A DNA stretch of 64,000 bases, taken from positions 1,054,001-1,118,000 of the forward strand of contig NZ_CP093366.1 of the NCBI RefSeq assembly GCF_023380265.1, written 5' to 3'. Each line of letters opens with the position of its first letter. Positions within the stretch are counted from its first letter, which is position 1. Below the pieces are notes generated by a model that was not told the DNA's origin, searched no databases, and saw only the letters and a program-made list of their open reading frames with translations. This document shows, piece by piece, positions 13,314-23,071 of this stretch. The DNA comes from Bombilactobacillus folatiphilus (lineage in GTDB: Bacteria > Bacillota > Bacilli > Lactobacillales > Lactobacillaceae). A program made the translations under genes and the position numbers.

Positions 13314-13353
13314 AAAAAACTCCAATAGTTGACATTATTTTCAACCATCGGAG
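13314..13353 (-). terminator. Terminator of the murB-cdaA-cdaR-glmM operon
   Basis: The minus strand folds into a 13-bp stem (arms CTCCGATGGTTGA and TCAACTATTGGAG, with G-U pairs) and is followed by TTTTTT. It lies 24 nt after the glmM stop codon. Confidence 0.85.
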
Positions 13354-13376
13354 AAACTTAAATATACAACTAAATC

Positions 13377-14735
13377 TTAATCTAGTCCCATCTCATCTTG
13401 AACTACTTGAGCGATTTGTTTGCCAAAACGTTGCGCTTCTTCTTTAGTCGCAGCCTCAACCATGACACGTAAAAGTGCTTCTGTACCGCTAGGTCGTACC
13501 AAAACACGACCATCACCGTTCATCTCTTTTTCAACTGTATCAATTGCAGTCTGGATATTAGGATAATCTTGCCAATTATTCTTATCCTTAACCTGAACGT
13601 TAATTAAAACCTGCGGATATGTTTTAACAGGCGCAGCTAACTCTGACAATGATTTACCAGTTTGCTTCATAACATTTAACAATTGAATGCCAGTCAACAT
13701 CCCATCACCAGTATTATGAATATCAAAAATAATGATATGACCTGATTGTTCACCACCTAAGTTATAACCATTTTGAACAATCTCTGCAGCTACATTACGG
13801 TCACCAACATCAGTCTGCACTGATTTCATTCCGTTAGCCTCAATTGCTTTATACAAGCCTAAATTACTCATAACGGTGGTAACGATTGTATCCTTTTTCA
13901 AACGACCATGCGCTTTGAAATAATTGCCCAATATAAACATGATTTTATCGCCATCTACAATGTTACCTTTTTCATCAACTGCAATACACCGATCGGCGTC
14001 ACCATCAAACGCTAAGCCAATCTGAGCACCTTGCTTAACAACTTCACGAGCCAACTTTTCAGGATGCGTCGAACCAACGCCACTGTTAATATTAACACCA
14101 TCCGGATTAGTAGAGATTGCCGTAAAATCAACGTTTAAATCCGCGAATAGTTTACTTAACAAATTACTTGTTGAACCGTTGGCTCCATCTAAAACAGCCT
14201 TAATCCCTGATAAATCCTCTGAAACACTTTGTTTCAAAAACTCTAAGTACTTCAAGGAACCTTCTTTGTAATCTTCTAAAATACCGATTCCACCTGCAGA
14301 AGGACGAGGTAAAGTATCTACTTCTTGATCCAAAAAATGTTCAATTTCTTCTTCAGTGGCATCTTTGAGCTTATAGCCATCGGAACCAAAAAATTTAATC
14401 CCATTATCACTAGCCGGATTATGGGAAGCAGAAATCATAATACCTGCATCAGCATCCTGAACTTTAACTAAATAAGCAACTGCCGGCGTGGTAATGACAC
14501 CCAAATTTAAAACTTCAATTCCAACAGACAGCAATCCTGAAATCAAAGCTGTTTCTAACATTTGTCCAGATTTACGTGTATCACGAGCAACCAAAACCAC
14601 CGCCCGCTCTTCATCACTATCTTTTTGCTGTGATAAAACATACCCACCAGCACGTCCTAATTTAAAAGCCAATTCTGGGGTCAATTCTTTATTCGCAATG
14701 CCCCGCACACCATCGGTACCAAAATATTTAACCAT
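13377..14735 (-). CDS. glmM: Phosphoglucosamine mutase GlmM
   Basis: The product has 452 residues, full length for the family. The phosphoserine loop [11 protein letters not shown] (about residue 100), the metal-binding loop DGDADRC (about 243), the sugar-binding GGEQSGH (about 327) and the phosphate-binding [12 protein letters not shown] (about 415) are all present. It converts glucosamine-6-phosphate to glucosamine-1-phosphate for UDP-GlcNAc synthesis. It is the last gene of the operon behind cdaA and cdaR; in Firmicutes these three are usually together and GlmM can bind and inhibit CdaA. Confidence 0.97.
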   Translation of the reverse strand: MVKYFGTDGVRGIANKELTPELAFKLGRAGGYVLSQQKDSDEERAVVLVARDTRKSGQMLETALISGLLSVGIEVLNLGVITTPAVAYLVKVQDADAGIMISASHNPASDNGIKFFGSDGYKLKDATEEEIEHFLDQEVDTLPRPSAGGIGILEDYKEGSLKYLEFLKQSVSEDLSGIKAVLDGANGSTSNLLSKLFADLNVDFTAISTNPDGVNINSGVGSTHPEKLAREVVKQGAQIGLAFDGDADRCIAVDEKGNIVDGDKIMFILGNYFKAHGRLKKDTIVTTVMSNLGLYKAIEANGMKSVQTDVGDRNVAAEIVQNGYNLGGEQSGHIIIFDIHNTGDGMLTGIQLLNVMKQTGKSLSELAAPVKTYPQVLINVQVKDKNNWQDYPNIQTAIDTVEKEMNGDGRVLVRPSGTEALLRVMVEAATKEEAQRFGKQIAQVVQDEMGLD

Positions 14736-14750
14736 TTTTCTCCTCGTATT

Positions 14751-15728
14751 CTAATCACTAACCGACTGATCACTATCAGACTTTAAATAAACTTTTATCG
14801 TTCGTGGACTAGAATCTATAATATCAAATTTTGTCTGATTAATTGTTACCACTTTTGAATCTTTATTGTCAAGTTTCGAAACATCTACTGGAATTTCTAA
14901 TTCATTAATTTGATTCAAAACTTTTTTACGTGCATAAATTCGCACCGTCTTTACGTCCGAAATCAAATTATAATTTTTATTGTAGTTGTTATTTTTGGGA
15001 ATAAGCTTAATTGCGACTTTTTTACTAGGAACTGTGACTGATACTTTAACACGAGCTGTTTGGGGATTAATAACCACTGATAGAGTCCGACCTTGCACAT
15101 CTAGAGCCTGTAATAGTACTTCCTGATGAAAATTACTCGAAGTATTTTTTGGCAGAGTAGCCCGTGCTACCACTTGACTAATCCGTTGAACCTCACTTCT
15201 AGCGCCAACTACCTGAACAACCTGTGGGCTAACGCTAGCATCACCGGCAATATAACCACTGTCAACATTTTTAGAATCATATTCTGCTTGTACAGGGAAA
15301 ACACGCTGTGCTTTAGGTTCAATATCCACATCAACATAACGAGGTTTGATTGAGTATTTTAAATCATGATTCAAACCATTTTGGCGTACTAAAACACGAT
15401 GATGTCCTACTCCCAAATTATGCAAATCAATGTAAACTGTAAAATTATGCGTATTTTTAGTAGCGGTCAACAAAGCTGCAGGTCCTTCTAATTTAACTTT
15501 AACTTGTTTAGGATAACCTGTAATAAAATAATTTTCTGAATCTGAATTGACCTGCAGTTTAACTTGCTCCGTTGCGGTCTCATTGGCATTCATCGTACTA
15601 TTATTCGTAGAACTTCTGGTACTGCCAATACTTGGCAACGAAACACTCCAATAAATCCATAACGCAATTAAAAAAGATAAAGTCAAATAAAAATATTTAG
15701 AATTTACAAATTTACGCCATTTTTTCAT
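14751..15728 (-). CDS. cdaR: CdaA regulatory protein CdaR (YbbR-domain protein)
   Basis: The product has 325 residues with one N-terminal membrane helix (about residues 10-30) followed by extracellular YbbR-type beta repeats. It modulates the membrane diadenylate cyclase CdaA. The ATG overlaps the cdaA stop by 4 nt and has GGGAGG upstream, so the two proteins are likely made together. The tail beyond about residue 310 is short and Ser/Asp-rich. Confidence 0.92.
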   Translation of the reverse strand: MKKWRKFVNSKYFYLTLSFLIALWIYWSVSLPSIGSTRSSTNNSTMNANETATEQVKLQVNSDSENYFITGYPKQVKVKLEGPAALLTATKNTHNFTVYIDLHNLGVGHHRVLVRQNGLNHDLKYSIKPRYVDVDIEPKAQRVFPVQAEYDSKNVDSGYIAGDASVSPQVVQVVGARSEVQRISQVVARATLPKNTSSNFHQEVLLQALDVQGRTLSVVINPQTARVKVSVTVPSKKVAIKLIPKNNNYNKNYNLISDVKTVRIYARKKVLNQINELEIPVDVSKLDNKDSKVVTINQTKFDIIDSSPRTIKVYLKSDSDQSVSD

Positions 15729-16564
15729 TGATCCTCCCTCCTTTTGTAACGCGAAAAGATTCGTGATATTAAGGAATTATTTTTGTCATTTTCAGGCTCT
15801 AATTGTGCTCGTAAATAATTAAGATAGTCTTCTTGACTCAAATCCAACATCATATGATTTTTATGGGTAATCATTACCCCACCAGTTTCTTCTGACACTA
15901 CAATCGTTAATGCATCCGTCACTTCACTAATACCTACCGCAGCTCGATGCCGCGTTCCCAAATTTTTAGGAATTGCATTATTTTCAGAAAGTGGCAAATA
16001 CGCTGCTGCCACATCAATTTTATTTTTATCAATGATCACCGCACCATCATGTAAAGGAGTATTAGGAATAAAAATATTAATCAATAATTCACCGGTTACA
16101 TCAGCGTCTAACTTGATTCCTGTTTCAATATATTCTTCCAAACCGGTATCCATTTTCAGTGTAATTAAGGCACCAATCCGACGCTTGGACATATACTGAA
16201 TAGCCTTATCCAAAGCCATAATTAAATTATCACTGAGATCTTTTTGTTCGTTACGCACTGAAAAAAACAACGGTGAACGACCCAATTTTTCTAAACCTCG
16301 ACGAATTTCTGGCGCAAAAATAACAATAATTGCAATTACAGACCAGTTAAAAATTTGGTCCGTTAGATACGCAACTGTCCGTAAGTTAAAGAACCAACTG
16401 ACTAACTTAATTACTAAAATAATTAGTAAGCCCTTCAATAATTGAATTGCCTTAGTTCCTCGAATCATCATCAAAAGTTTATAAACTAAAAACCAAACAA
16501 ATAAAATATCTACAAGATTGACCAAAGAATTCAAGGTCAAAAAATGACTAATTAAATTTTGCAT
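15725..16564 (-). CDS. cdaA: Diadenylate cyclase CdaA
   Basis: The product has 279 residues. Three N-terminal membrane helices (to about residue 80) precede the DisA_N cyclase domain, with the catalytic LHDGAVII segment (about residue 170) and GTRHRAAVG (about residue 205). It makes c-di-AMP from two ATP at the membrane, a signal controlling potassium and osmolyte uptake and wall homeostasis. It sits between murB and cdaR-glmM in one transcription unit. Confidence 0.96.
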   Translation of the reverse strand: MQNLISHFLTLNSLVNLVDILFVWFLVYKLLMMIRGTKAIQLLKGLLIILVIKLVSWFFNLRTVAYLTDQIFNWSVIAIIVIFAPEIRRGLEKLGRSPLFFSVRNEQKDLSDNLIMALDKAIQYMSKRRIGALITLKMDTGLEEYIETGIKLDADVTGELLINIFIPNTPLHDGAVIIDKNKIDVAAAYLPLSENNAIPKNLGTRHRAAVGISEVTDALTIVVSEETGGVMITHKNHMMLDLSQEDYLNYLRAQLEPENDKNNSLISRIFSRYKRREDQ

Positions 16565-16576
16565 AATTTCACCTCA

Positions 16577-17515
16577 TCATTGATCTTCGCCAATAATGCG
16601 CACCTCAGTTTCTAATGCAACACCAAATTTTTGCTGGACAGTTGTCTGAATTAAATGAATCAAAGCCAAATAATCGCTAGCCGTAGCATTCCCTAAATTA
16701 ATAATAAAACCAGCATGCTTCATCGAAACTTGCGCACCACCAATAATTTTCCCTTGTAAACCGGCTTTAATAATTAGCGGACCCGTAAAGTGCCCTGTAG
16801 GTCGCTTAAACACACTCCCGCATGATGGATACTCTAGAGGCTGCTTAGATTGTCGCAAAGCATTTAACTTGTCCATCTTGGATTGGATTATGGCAGAATC
16901 ACCATGATGTAAATTAAAAATAACTTTCGTAACACTGCCATGATTATCTTGAACAACACTATGACGATATGAAAAATCTAATTGAGATCCTTGAACAGTC
17001 AATAATTGTCCTTGCGGTAAAATTTCCTGAATCTCGGTGATAACTTCTGCTACCTCACCACCGTAAGCTCCCGCATTCATAAAAGCAGCGCCCCCAACAC
17101 TACCAGGAATTCCGGCGGCAAACTCCAATCCACTTAACCCTGCTTTACTAGCAACTTTGGTAACGTCAATTAATTTGGCACCAGCCTGTGCAATGATTTG
17201 TTGATCAACAACTTTAATCGTATTCATTTTCAGTAAAATAATCACTAAACCACGCAAACCTCCATCTTTAATAATCAAATTACTGGAATTTCCCAAAGTC
17301 GTGACGGGCAAATCGTATGCATTAGCTAAATCAATTAATTGCTGTAATTGTACTTCACTCGTGGGAAAAGCCAAATAGTCGGCTGGTCCACCAGTTTTTG
17401 TAAAAGTATAATGACTTAACGGTTCATTGTATTTAATTTCAACATTTGTACTTAATAACGCATCTTTAAGTTTTGAATCATTTAAAAATTTACTTTGAGC
17501 CTGTAATTTTACCAT
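16577..17515 (-). CDS. murB: UDP-N-acetylenolpyruvoylglucosamine reductase MurB
   Basis: The product has 312 residues. The FAD-binding PCMH fold is shown by TKTGGPADYLAFP and LGNSSNLIIKDGG; the conserved GIPGSVGGAAFMNAGAYGGE and the catalytic-Ser region YPSCGSVFKRP follow. It reduces the enolpyruvyl group to make UDP-MurNAc. It is a type IIb MurB by length. It starts the murB-cdaA-cdaR-glmM operon, divergent from the exonuclease gene. Confidence 0.96.
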   Translation of the reverse strand: MVKLQAQSKFLNDSKLKDALLSTNVEIKYNEPLSHYTFTKTGGPADYLAFPTSEVQLQQLIDLANAYDLPVTTLGNSSNLIIKDGGLRGLVIILLKMNTIKVVDQQIIAQAGAKLIDVTKVASKAGLSGLEFAAGIPGSVGGAAFMNAGAYGGEVAEVITEIQEILPQGQLLTVQGSQLDFSYRHSVVQDNHGSVTKVIFNLHHGDSAIIQSKMDKLNALRQSKQPLEYPSCGSVFKRPTGHFTGPLIIKAGLQGKIIGGAQVSMKHAGFIINLGNATASDYLALIHLIQTTVQQKFGVALETEVRIIGEDQ

Positions 17516-17604
17516 AATGTCTCCTAATCTAGCCGTTTCACTTGGTATACCTTTATAGTATATAATGAATTTCAGAAATAAGTGAAAAAATCGAGGTAGT
17601 TAAG

Positions 17605-18141
17605 ATGAACTTTACGGCTATGGATTTTGAAACCGCTAATTATCAAGCAGATAGTGCTTGTTCTTTGGCACTTGCGCTAGTAGAAAATGATCAAATTGTA
17701 GATACTTTTTATACATTGATTAATCCACAAGCACCTTTTAATAGCAAAAATATTTCCATCCACCATATCAGACCACAAGATGTAGCCACAGCTCCCACTT
17801 TTGACCAAATTTGGCCACATATTCAATCTTTGTTTGACACTCGTCATTTAATCACTGCTCACAATGCTAGTTTCGATACACGTGTTTTGCGTTCAACATT
17901 AGCTAAATATCAAATTGCTGCCCCCACATATAACGTTATTGATACTTTGCAAACTTCTCGTAAATTTTATCCTCAATTACCTAATCATAAATTAAACACT
18001 GTCTCCTATGCACTGCAAGTTAATCTAATCAATCATCATCATGCTTTAGACGACACAATCGCTTGTGCTCAAATTCTCATCAAAACAGAACTTCAATTTG
18101 GTAATGAACCCTTACAAAGTTTTATTAAATTAAAAAATTAA
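17605..18141 (+). CDS. DnaQ-like 3'-5' exonuclease
   Basis: The product has 178 residues and is a stand-alone DEDDh exonuclease domain. Motif I is AMDFETAN, motif II lies in LITAHNASFDTRVL and motif III is HHALDDTIACAQ. Such proteins resemble the proofreading epsilon domain and act on nucleic acid 3' ends; the physiological substrate is not known. It is one of the few plus-strand genes and is divergent from murB. The 90-bp gap between them contains AT-rich -10-like elements (TATAAT near 17560) but no clear consensus -35. Confidence 0.85.
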   Translation: MNFTAMDFETANYQADSACSLALALVENDQIVDTFYTLINPQAPFNSKNISIHHIRPQDVATAPTFDQIWPHIQSLFDTRHLITAHNASFDTRVLRSTLAKYQIAAPTYNVIDTLQTSRKFYPQLPNHKLNTVSYALQVNLINHHHALDDTIACAQILIKTELQFGNEPLQSFIKLKN

Positions 18142-18151
18142 TAAAGACAAT

Positions 18152-18190
18152 AAAAAATCCTTCCTCTAGAAATGGAAGAAGAATTTTTTA
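18152..18190. terminator. Bidirectional terminator between the exonuclease gene and tsaE
   Basis: The hairpin has A-rich and T-rich flanks on both sides (AAAAAATCCTTCC on the left, GGAAGAAGAATTTTTT on the right). It lies between convergent genes and could act on both strands. Confidence 0.8.
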
Positions 18191-18195
18191 AGGTT

Positions 18196-18645
18196 TTAAT
18201 CAAATTTTGTTAACAATTCTTGATAATGCTGACCATTAGCTTGTAACTGTAACTGACGTTTTTGGTCATCCAATCTGACAATTTGAATTCGTAAATAATG
18301 GTCTGGTAATTGATCCTTAATAAATTGGGACCATTCAATGATCACAATACCGTCGCCATTAAAATATTCTTGTAAACCTAGTTCTTCAGCAGATGAGTTT
18401 TCTAAGCGGTACATGTCCATATGATACAACGGATATTTTCCTTGTTGATATTCACGAATTAAAGTAAAAGTCGGGCTTTTAACCGGTCGCTTAATTCCCA
18501 AACCACGAGCAACACCTTGTGTCAATGTAGTTTTTCCAGCTCCCAAGTCACCATCTAATAAAATCAAATCACCAGCTTGTAAATAATGAGCTAATTGTGT
18601 CCCGAAATTGATAGTTTCCAAATAACTTTTTGTCAAAATTTTCAT
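18196..18645 (-). CDS. tsaE: tRNA threonylcarbamoyladenosine biosynthesis ATPase TsaE
   Basis: The product has 149 residues. The P-loop GDLGAGKTT lies near residue 33-41, followed by SPTFTLIREY and the HMDMYRL segment typical of the family. It is the ATPase of the TsaB-TsaD-TsaE complex that makes t6A37 in ANN-decoding tRNAs. It follows pta closely in the same direction. Confidence 0.94.
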   Translation of the reverse strand: MKILTKSYLETINFGTQLAHYLQAGDLILLDGDLGAGKTTLTQGVARGLGIKRPVKSPTFTLIREYQQGKYPLYHMDMYRLENSSAEELGLQEYFNGDGIVIIEWSQFIKDQLPDHYLRIQIVRLDDQKRQLQLQANGQHYQELLTKFD

Positions 18646-18663
18646 GAATGACCTCGTTTTAGT

Positions 18664-19632
18664 TTAAAGTGCTTGGGCAGCCGTAATAATTGCTAATTTA
18701 TAAACATCCTTGACATTAGCACCTCTGGATAGATCAGATATTGGCTTATTCAAACCTTGCAAAATTGGACCAATCGCTTCAAAACCACCGAAACGCTGCG
18801 CAATCTTATAACCAATATTACCAGACTGCAACTCAGGGAAGACAAAAACTGTAGCTTGTCCAGCCACTTTAGAAGCTGGTGCTTTTTGTTTAGCTACGGT
18901 CGGTACAAAAGCAGCATCAAACTGTAATTCACCGTCTATCGCTAACTCAGGCGCCTCTTGTTGCGCTAATTCTGCTGCTTGTGCAACTTTAGTGACCTCA
19001 TCACTTTTAGCAGAACCCTTTGTGGAAAAACTGAGTAACGCCACTTTAGGATCAATATCGAATAACTTAGCTGTTTGAGCCGATGTGATAGCGATTTCAG
19101 ATAACTCCTGTGCAGATGGATTAATATTAATTGCACAATCAGCAAATAAGTAACGTTGATCATCCTTTTGCATGATAAAAGCACCACTCGTTCTAGTCAA
19201 ACCTGGCTTCACTTTGATGATTTGTAAGGCAGGACGCACTGTATCACCAGTCGGATGCACTGCCCCCGAAACCATCCCATCAGCTTGATCCATGTACACC
19301 AACATCGTACCAAAATAATTAGGGTCACGTAACATAGTTTGAGCCTGCTCTTTGGTATTCTTGCCTTTACGTCGTTGAACAAAAGCTTCTACCATGGATT
19401 CAAATTCGTCATAATTATCCGGATCAATAATTTCAATACCCGAAATATCCAAATTTAATTTTTGAGCTTGCTCGTCAATCTCACTCTCGCGCCCTAAAAA
19501 AATCGGTTGCAAAAGTTGTTCTTGAGCGAGCTGAACTGCAGCCTGCAAAATTCGTTCATCTGTCGCCTCAGGGAACACAATTTTTTTATTTTGACCATTG
19601 ATTTTCGACTTTAATGACTCAAATAATTCCAT
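18664..19632 (-). CDS. pta: Phosphate acetyltransferase
   Basis: The product has 322 residues, the size of short-form Pta. Characteristic segments are FPEATDERILQAA, GMVSGAVHPTGDTVRPALQ and a C-terminal PISDLSRGA motif. It interconverts acetyl-CoA and acetyl phosphate. The start at 19632 is chosen because AGGAGG lies 7 nt upstream; the frame extends 21 codons further into ung without a better site. It is probably cotranscribed with ung and tsaE. Confidence 0.95.
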   Translation of the reverse strand: MELFESLKSKINGQNKKIVFPEATDERILQAAVQLAQEQLLQPIFLGRESEIDEQAQKLNLDISGIEIIDPDNYDEFESMVEAFVQRRKGKNTKEQAQTMLRDPNYFGTMLVYMDQADGMVSGAVHPTGDTVRPALQIIKVKPGLTRTSGAFIMQKDDQRYLFADCAININPSAQELSEIAITSAQTAKLFDIDPKVALLSFSTKGSAKSDEVTKVAQAAELAQQEAPELAIDGELQFDAAFVPTVAKQKAPASKVAGQATVFVFPELQSGNIGYKIAQRFGGFEAIGPILQGLNKPISDLSRGANVKDVYKLAIITAAQAL

Positions 19633-19642
19633 TTTCTTCCTC

Positions 19643-20329
19643 CTATTTATCTTCCACTTCTGCCGGCAATTGCCAATCAATTGGGGCTTCACCATAATTC
19701 TTCAATGCCTGATTCGTTTTTGAAAATGGTCGCGAACCAAAAAAACCATAGTTAGCCGAAAATGGACTGGGATGTGTCGAACTGATAATTGTATTTTGAT
19801 CAGTATCAATTAAAGTTGCCTTTGACTTAGCAGCCTTACCCCATAAAATAAATACAACACCACCTTTTTGGGACAAAGCAGCAATAGCCTGATCGGTCAG
19901 TTGTTCCCAACCTTTTCCTTGGTGTGAATAAGCCTGCCCACGTCGCACAGTTAAAACCGAATTCAGTAATAATACCCCTTGATCCGCCCAACGTTTTAAA
20001 TAACCATGTTGAACCGGTGGAAAACCCAGATCATCTTGCAATTCTTTATAAATATTTTGCAAAGAAGGCGGCACCTTATTACCCGGTAAAACCGAAAAAC
20101 TCAAACCATGAGCCTGATTGGGTCCATGATAAGGATCTTGACCTAAAATGACAACTTTCGTATTCGCAAAAGAAGTCCAATCAAAAGCCTGAAAAATATG
20201 ATACATATCTGGATAAATCGTTTGTTCTTGATATTCTCGTTTTAAAAATTGATGTAAACGGCGATAGTAATCTTTGTCAAATTCAGGGCCTAAAACCTGT
20301 TGCCAATCATTTTTTATTAATTGCTTCAA
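19643..20329 (-). CDS. ung: Uracil-DNA glycosylase (family 1)
   Basis: The product has 228 residues. The water-activating loop [18 protein letters not shown] (about residue 63) and the Leu-loop [19 protein letters not shown] (about 186) are intact. It removes uracil from DNA in base-excision repair. The start codon is TTG at 20329, with AGGTGG upstream at suitable distance; no ATG fits. It is divergent from the HAD gene and heads the ung-pta-tsaE run. Confidence 0.95.
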   Translation of the reverse strand: MKQLIKNDWQQVLGPEFDKDYYRRLHQFLKREYQEQTIYPDMYHIFQAFDWTSFANTKVVILGQDPYHGPNQAHGLSFSVLPGNKVPPSLQNIYKELQDDLGFPPVQHGYLKRWADQGVLLLNSVLTVRRGQAYSHQGKGWEQLTDQAIAALSQKGGVVFILWGKAAKSKATLIDTDQNTIISSTHPSPFSANYGFFGSRPFSKTNQALKNYGEAPIDWQLPAEVEDK

Positions 20330-20386
20330 TTTAATACCACCTAATATGTTAAAATTTTAATATAATTCGAGGAGGTTTTTTGCTTT

Positions 20387-21271
20387 ATGGCCATTAAATT
20401 AATTGCATCAGACATGGACGGAACTTTATTAAATAGTCAATCCATTATTTCTTCACAAAATATAGCTGCGATTAAAGCTGCTAACCAAGCCGGTATTCAA
20501 TTTGTCGTAGCAACCGGCCGTGGTCTCAGCGAGGTTGAACCGTTAGTACGTCAATTAACGATCAAACCTGATTTTATCACTTTAAACGGTGCCTTAGTTT
20601 ATAATCAACAAAAAGAACCCGTCGTAAAAATTCCACTTAATACTCAAAACGTTGAGCAGGCCTTAAGCCTAGTTAAGAACAGTGAATTATATTTTGAAAT
20701 TATTACGGACCGAGGCATTTATTCAATCAGTCGGATCCAAAAAATTCAACATACCGCTCATCTACTAAAAAAACTCAATCCTTCTTTATTGTATAAAAAG
20801 GCTGTCGCTCTAGCAACCTCAAGAGGCGAATTAATGAATGTAAATTATGTGAAAAGTTTTGATAAAGTCTTAAGTGATCCCACGATCAACGTCATGAAAA
20901 TTTTAGTTTTTAGTGATAAACAGCCTGAAATTTTACAACAATTGCAACATAAGCTCAATAAAAATCCCAATTTGATTGTAACTTCATCATCACCCAATAA
21001 TATTGAAATCAACAATCAGCAAGCTCAAAAGGGCATTGCTTTAATCAAATTTGCAAATGAATTAGGTCTGAAAATGGATCAAGTCATGGCTATTGGCGAC
21101 AACCTTAATGATGAATCCATGATCAAAGCTGCTGGAATTGGTGTCGCCATGGCTAATGCTATTGAACCAATTAAAGAATTAGCGCAATACCAAACTAGCA
21201 GTAATAATGACAACGGCGTAGCCCAAGCAATTTACCATGCTATTGAATTGAATCAAGCTCAAAGTGAGTAA
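20387..21271 (+). CDS. HAD-superfamily Cof-type phosphatase
   Basis: The product has 294 residues. Motif I is SDMDGTLLNS, motif II is VVATGRG, and motif IV is AIGDNLNDESMIKAAG. The large C2b cap between about residues 85 and 190 places it with the Cof/YidA-type sugar-phosphate phosphatases. The substrate cannot be read from sequence. GAGGAGG precedes the ATG. The next gene starts 6 nt after its stop. Confidence 0.92.
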   Translation: MAIKLIASDMDGTLLNSQSIISSQNIAAIKAANQAGIQFVVATGRGLSEVEPLVRQLTIKPDFITLNGALVYNQQKEPVVKIPLNTQNVEQALSLVKNSELYFEIITDRGIYSISRIQKIQHTAHLLKKLNPSLLYKKAVALATSRGELMNVNYVKSFDKVLSDPTINVMKILVFSDKQPEILQQLQHKLNKNPNLIVTSSSPNNIEINNQQAQKGIALIKFANELGLKMDQVMAIGDNLNDESMIKAAGIGVAMANAIEPIKELAQYQTSSNNDNGVAQAIYHAIELNQAQSE

Positions 21272-21277
21272 TTAACG

Positions 21278-21841
21278 ATGATCTATTATTTACAATTCAA
21301 TATGGCCAATCTCCCCGGAGTCATTCAAGTTAGTAATCAACTTCAACAAACAGAATATATTTTATTACGTCAAAAACCTCGATGGAAAGTTAATTATGAA
21401 TTAAGTACTCCATCTCAAGAAACTGTTGGTCAGATTTACCAAACCAATATGCGCATCTGGCCTAACTATCAAATTATTCTGGATGACCAAAAAATTACTA
21501 AATTAATTCATCTAAATAATACACGCCATCAATTAATGATTGCCCCAACTTTGCATTGGCTGATTTCTGGTAATTTAGTAGCTAATAATTATTTAGTGCA
21601 TGATTTCAAACATCATTTAATCATGTCTATGGATAATATTTATCTTAAAAATGGTCACGAGGGCTATTTGCTACAAATTGTTCCTCAAATTGATATACGA
21701 TTAGGATTTCTTATAGCTGCCGTCTTAAATCAAACTAGTCGACAAATTAAAAATCAGCAATCAATAAAAAATTGGCGAAAAAACAATTTAAGAGTTAAAT
21801 TATCCAACAATTACAATTTCAAAAAAATTAGGGAGCGATAA
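21278..21841 (+). CDS. Conserved hypothetical protein, possibly LURP-one/YxjI-like
   Basis: The product has 187 residues and I do not recognise it with confidence. It has no signal peptide. The order of short beta strands, with W and G residues (PRWKVNYELS, HWLISGNL, GHEGYLLQIVPQIDIRLGFLIAAVLNQ), is like the tubby-C2/LURP-one fold of YxjI proteins, which is only a suggestion. The C-terminal 30 residues are rich in Lys, Asn and Arg. It is cotranscribed with the HAD phosphatase, and its stop codon sits inside the terminator hairpin. Confidence 0.6.
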   Translation: MIYYLQFNMANLPGVIQVSNQLQQTEYILLRQKPRWKVNYELSTPSQETVGQIYQTNMRIWPNYQIILDDQKITKLIHLNNTRHQLMIAPTLHWLISGNLVANNYLVHDFKHHLIMSMDNIYLKNGHEGYLLQIVPQIDIRLGFLIAAVLNQTSRQIKNQQSIKNWRKNNLRVKLSNNYNFKKIRER

Positions 21842-21864
21842 TTTTAAATTATCGCTCCCTAATT
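21826..21864 (+). terminator. Strong terminator overlapping the stop codon of the preceding gene
   Basis: A near-perfect hairpin has arms TTAGGGAGCGATAAT and ATTATCGCTCCCTAA, followed by TTTTCT. The TAA of the upstream gene (21839-21841) is within the left arm. The region from here to 22006 holds a second weak hairpin (around 21871-21897, GGATTCAC/GTGTATCC) and otherwise AT-rich DNA. Confidence 0.85.
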
Positions 21865-22006
21865 TTCTAAGGATTCACCCCTTTTAAGTGTATCCTCCTT
21901 AAAAATTAATTAAAACACAATTATAATATAACAAAAAGTCGTCAAAAAAGAAAGGCTAAAATCAAATAAATTTATAAAAAAATATTTATCAAGTAAAATA
22001 TTGCTA

Positions 22007-22555
22007 CTATTCGTCTTTGTTACCCATTAAATTATTCCCTAAAACCATACCTGTCAGATCTAAACGTTCAACAATATCAGCACCTTTGGGACGAAAATTA
22101 CCTTCTATCCAATGTTGTAAGGTAAAGATAACTTCACTGGCACATAATTCCAACGACTGTGGGTGCTCCCGTAAATTAATCAAAAATGGTCGCTGCCCAG
22201 CGGGATAAGTCATGATAAAATCTTTTACCTCTTGCAATAACCAATCCATTAAATCATACTTCTTTAAAATTTTCAAAACAGATTTAGATGCTAAACGATT
22301 TGTATCTAAAAAATTGACACAATAAGCCATTAAATCATGCCAATCAGAAAAATCAACTTGCTTTAGTTTTTGGAACAATTGATGCAAACATACTTGATAG
22401 ATCTCACTTATTCCCCCAGGAAAATAGCGGTAAAAAGTATCAGTATCAATAAAAAGTGCGTCAGTTATATCATTTACAGTCAGAACTTTTTTATTTTTCT
22501 GCTGCAAAAGTTCTATTAAACTATCAATTAGGTACTGGACCCGAGCTGATTGCAT
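22007..22555 (-). CDS. TetR-like transcriptional regulator
   Basis: The product has 182 residues. The N-terminal 50 residues look like a degenerate TetR helix-turn-helix (KVLTVNDITDALFIDTDTFYRYFPG); the remainder is helical without a recognised ligand motif. AAGGAG lies 8 nt before the ATG at 22555; a GTG three codons further upstream is less likely. It is 28 nt downstream of smpB in the same direction. Its target is unknown. Confidence 0.7.
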   Translation of the reverse strand: MQSARVQYLIDSLIELLQQKNKKVLTVNDITDALFIDTDTFYRYFPGGISEIYQVCLHQLFQKLKQVDFSDWHDLMAYCVNFLDTNRLASKSVLKILKKYDLMDWLLQEVKDFIMTYPAGQRPFLINLREHPQSLELCASEVIFTLQHWIEGNFRPKGADIVERLDLTGMVLGNNLMGNKDE

Positions 22556-22583
22556 AAAAATCACTCCTTAATAAAGGTAAACT

Positions 22584-23057
22584 CTAACGTAAAACGTTTT
22601 TTAAATTACGACGCATTTCCCGATCTTGATCACGTCGCTTTATCGTCTCGCGTTTATCAAATTGCTTCTTACCCTCAGCTACCCCAATTAATACTTTGGC
22701 GAATCCGTGTTTTAAATAAACTTTCAAGGGAATAACTGTAATCCCCTTTTGAGTTAGTTCCTCACTAATTTTTCTGATTTCTTTCTTATGCAATAATAAT
22801 TTACGATCTCGCAGAGGATCATGATTAAATTGATTGCCTTGATCATACAAACTAATGTGTACATTGGCCAACCATAATTCACCGTGCTTAAATTGGACAA
22901 AACCATCGCGCAAGTTCATTCGTCCTGCACGAACAGACTTAATTTCTGTTCCTGTTAAGGCAAGTCCGGCTTCATAAGTTGCCAAAATTTTATAATCATG
23001 ATGCGCTTTACGATTATTAGCCAATTCATTGGGTGCTTTTTGATGATGCTTGTTCAT
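22584..23057 (-). CDS. smpB: SsrA-binding protein SmpB
   Basis: The product has 157 residues. The N-terminal [17 protein letters not shown] segment, [19 protein letters not shown] and the C-terminal basic tail [11 protein letters not shown] are diagnostic. It binds tmRNA and delivers it to stalled ribosomes for trans-translation. It follows rnr by 14 nt, as in many Firmicutes, where RNase R degrades the released defective mRNA. Confidence 0.97.
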   Translation of the reverse strand: MNKHHQKAPNELANNRKAHHDYKILATYEAGLALTGTEIKSVRAGRMNLRDGFVQFKHGELWLANVHISLYDQGNQFNHDPLRDRKLLLHKKEIRKISEELTQKGITVIPLKVYLKHGFAKVLIGVAEGKKQFDKRETIKRRDQDREMRRNLKNVLR

Positions 23058-23071
23058 ATACCTAGTCCCCC

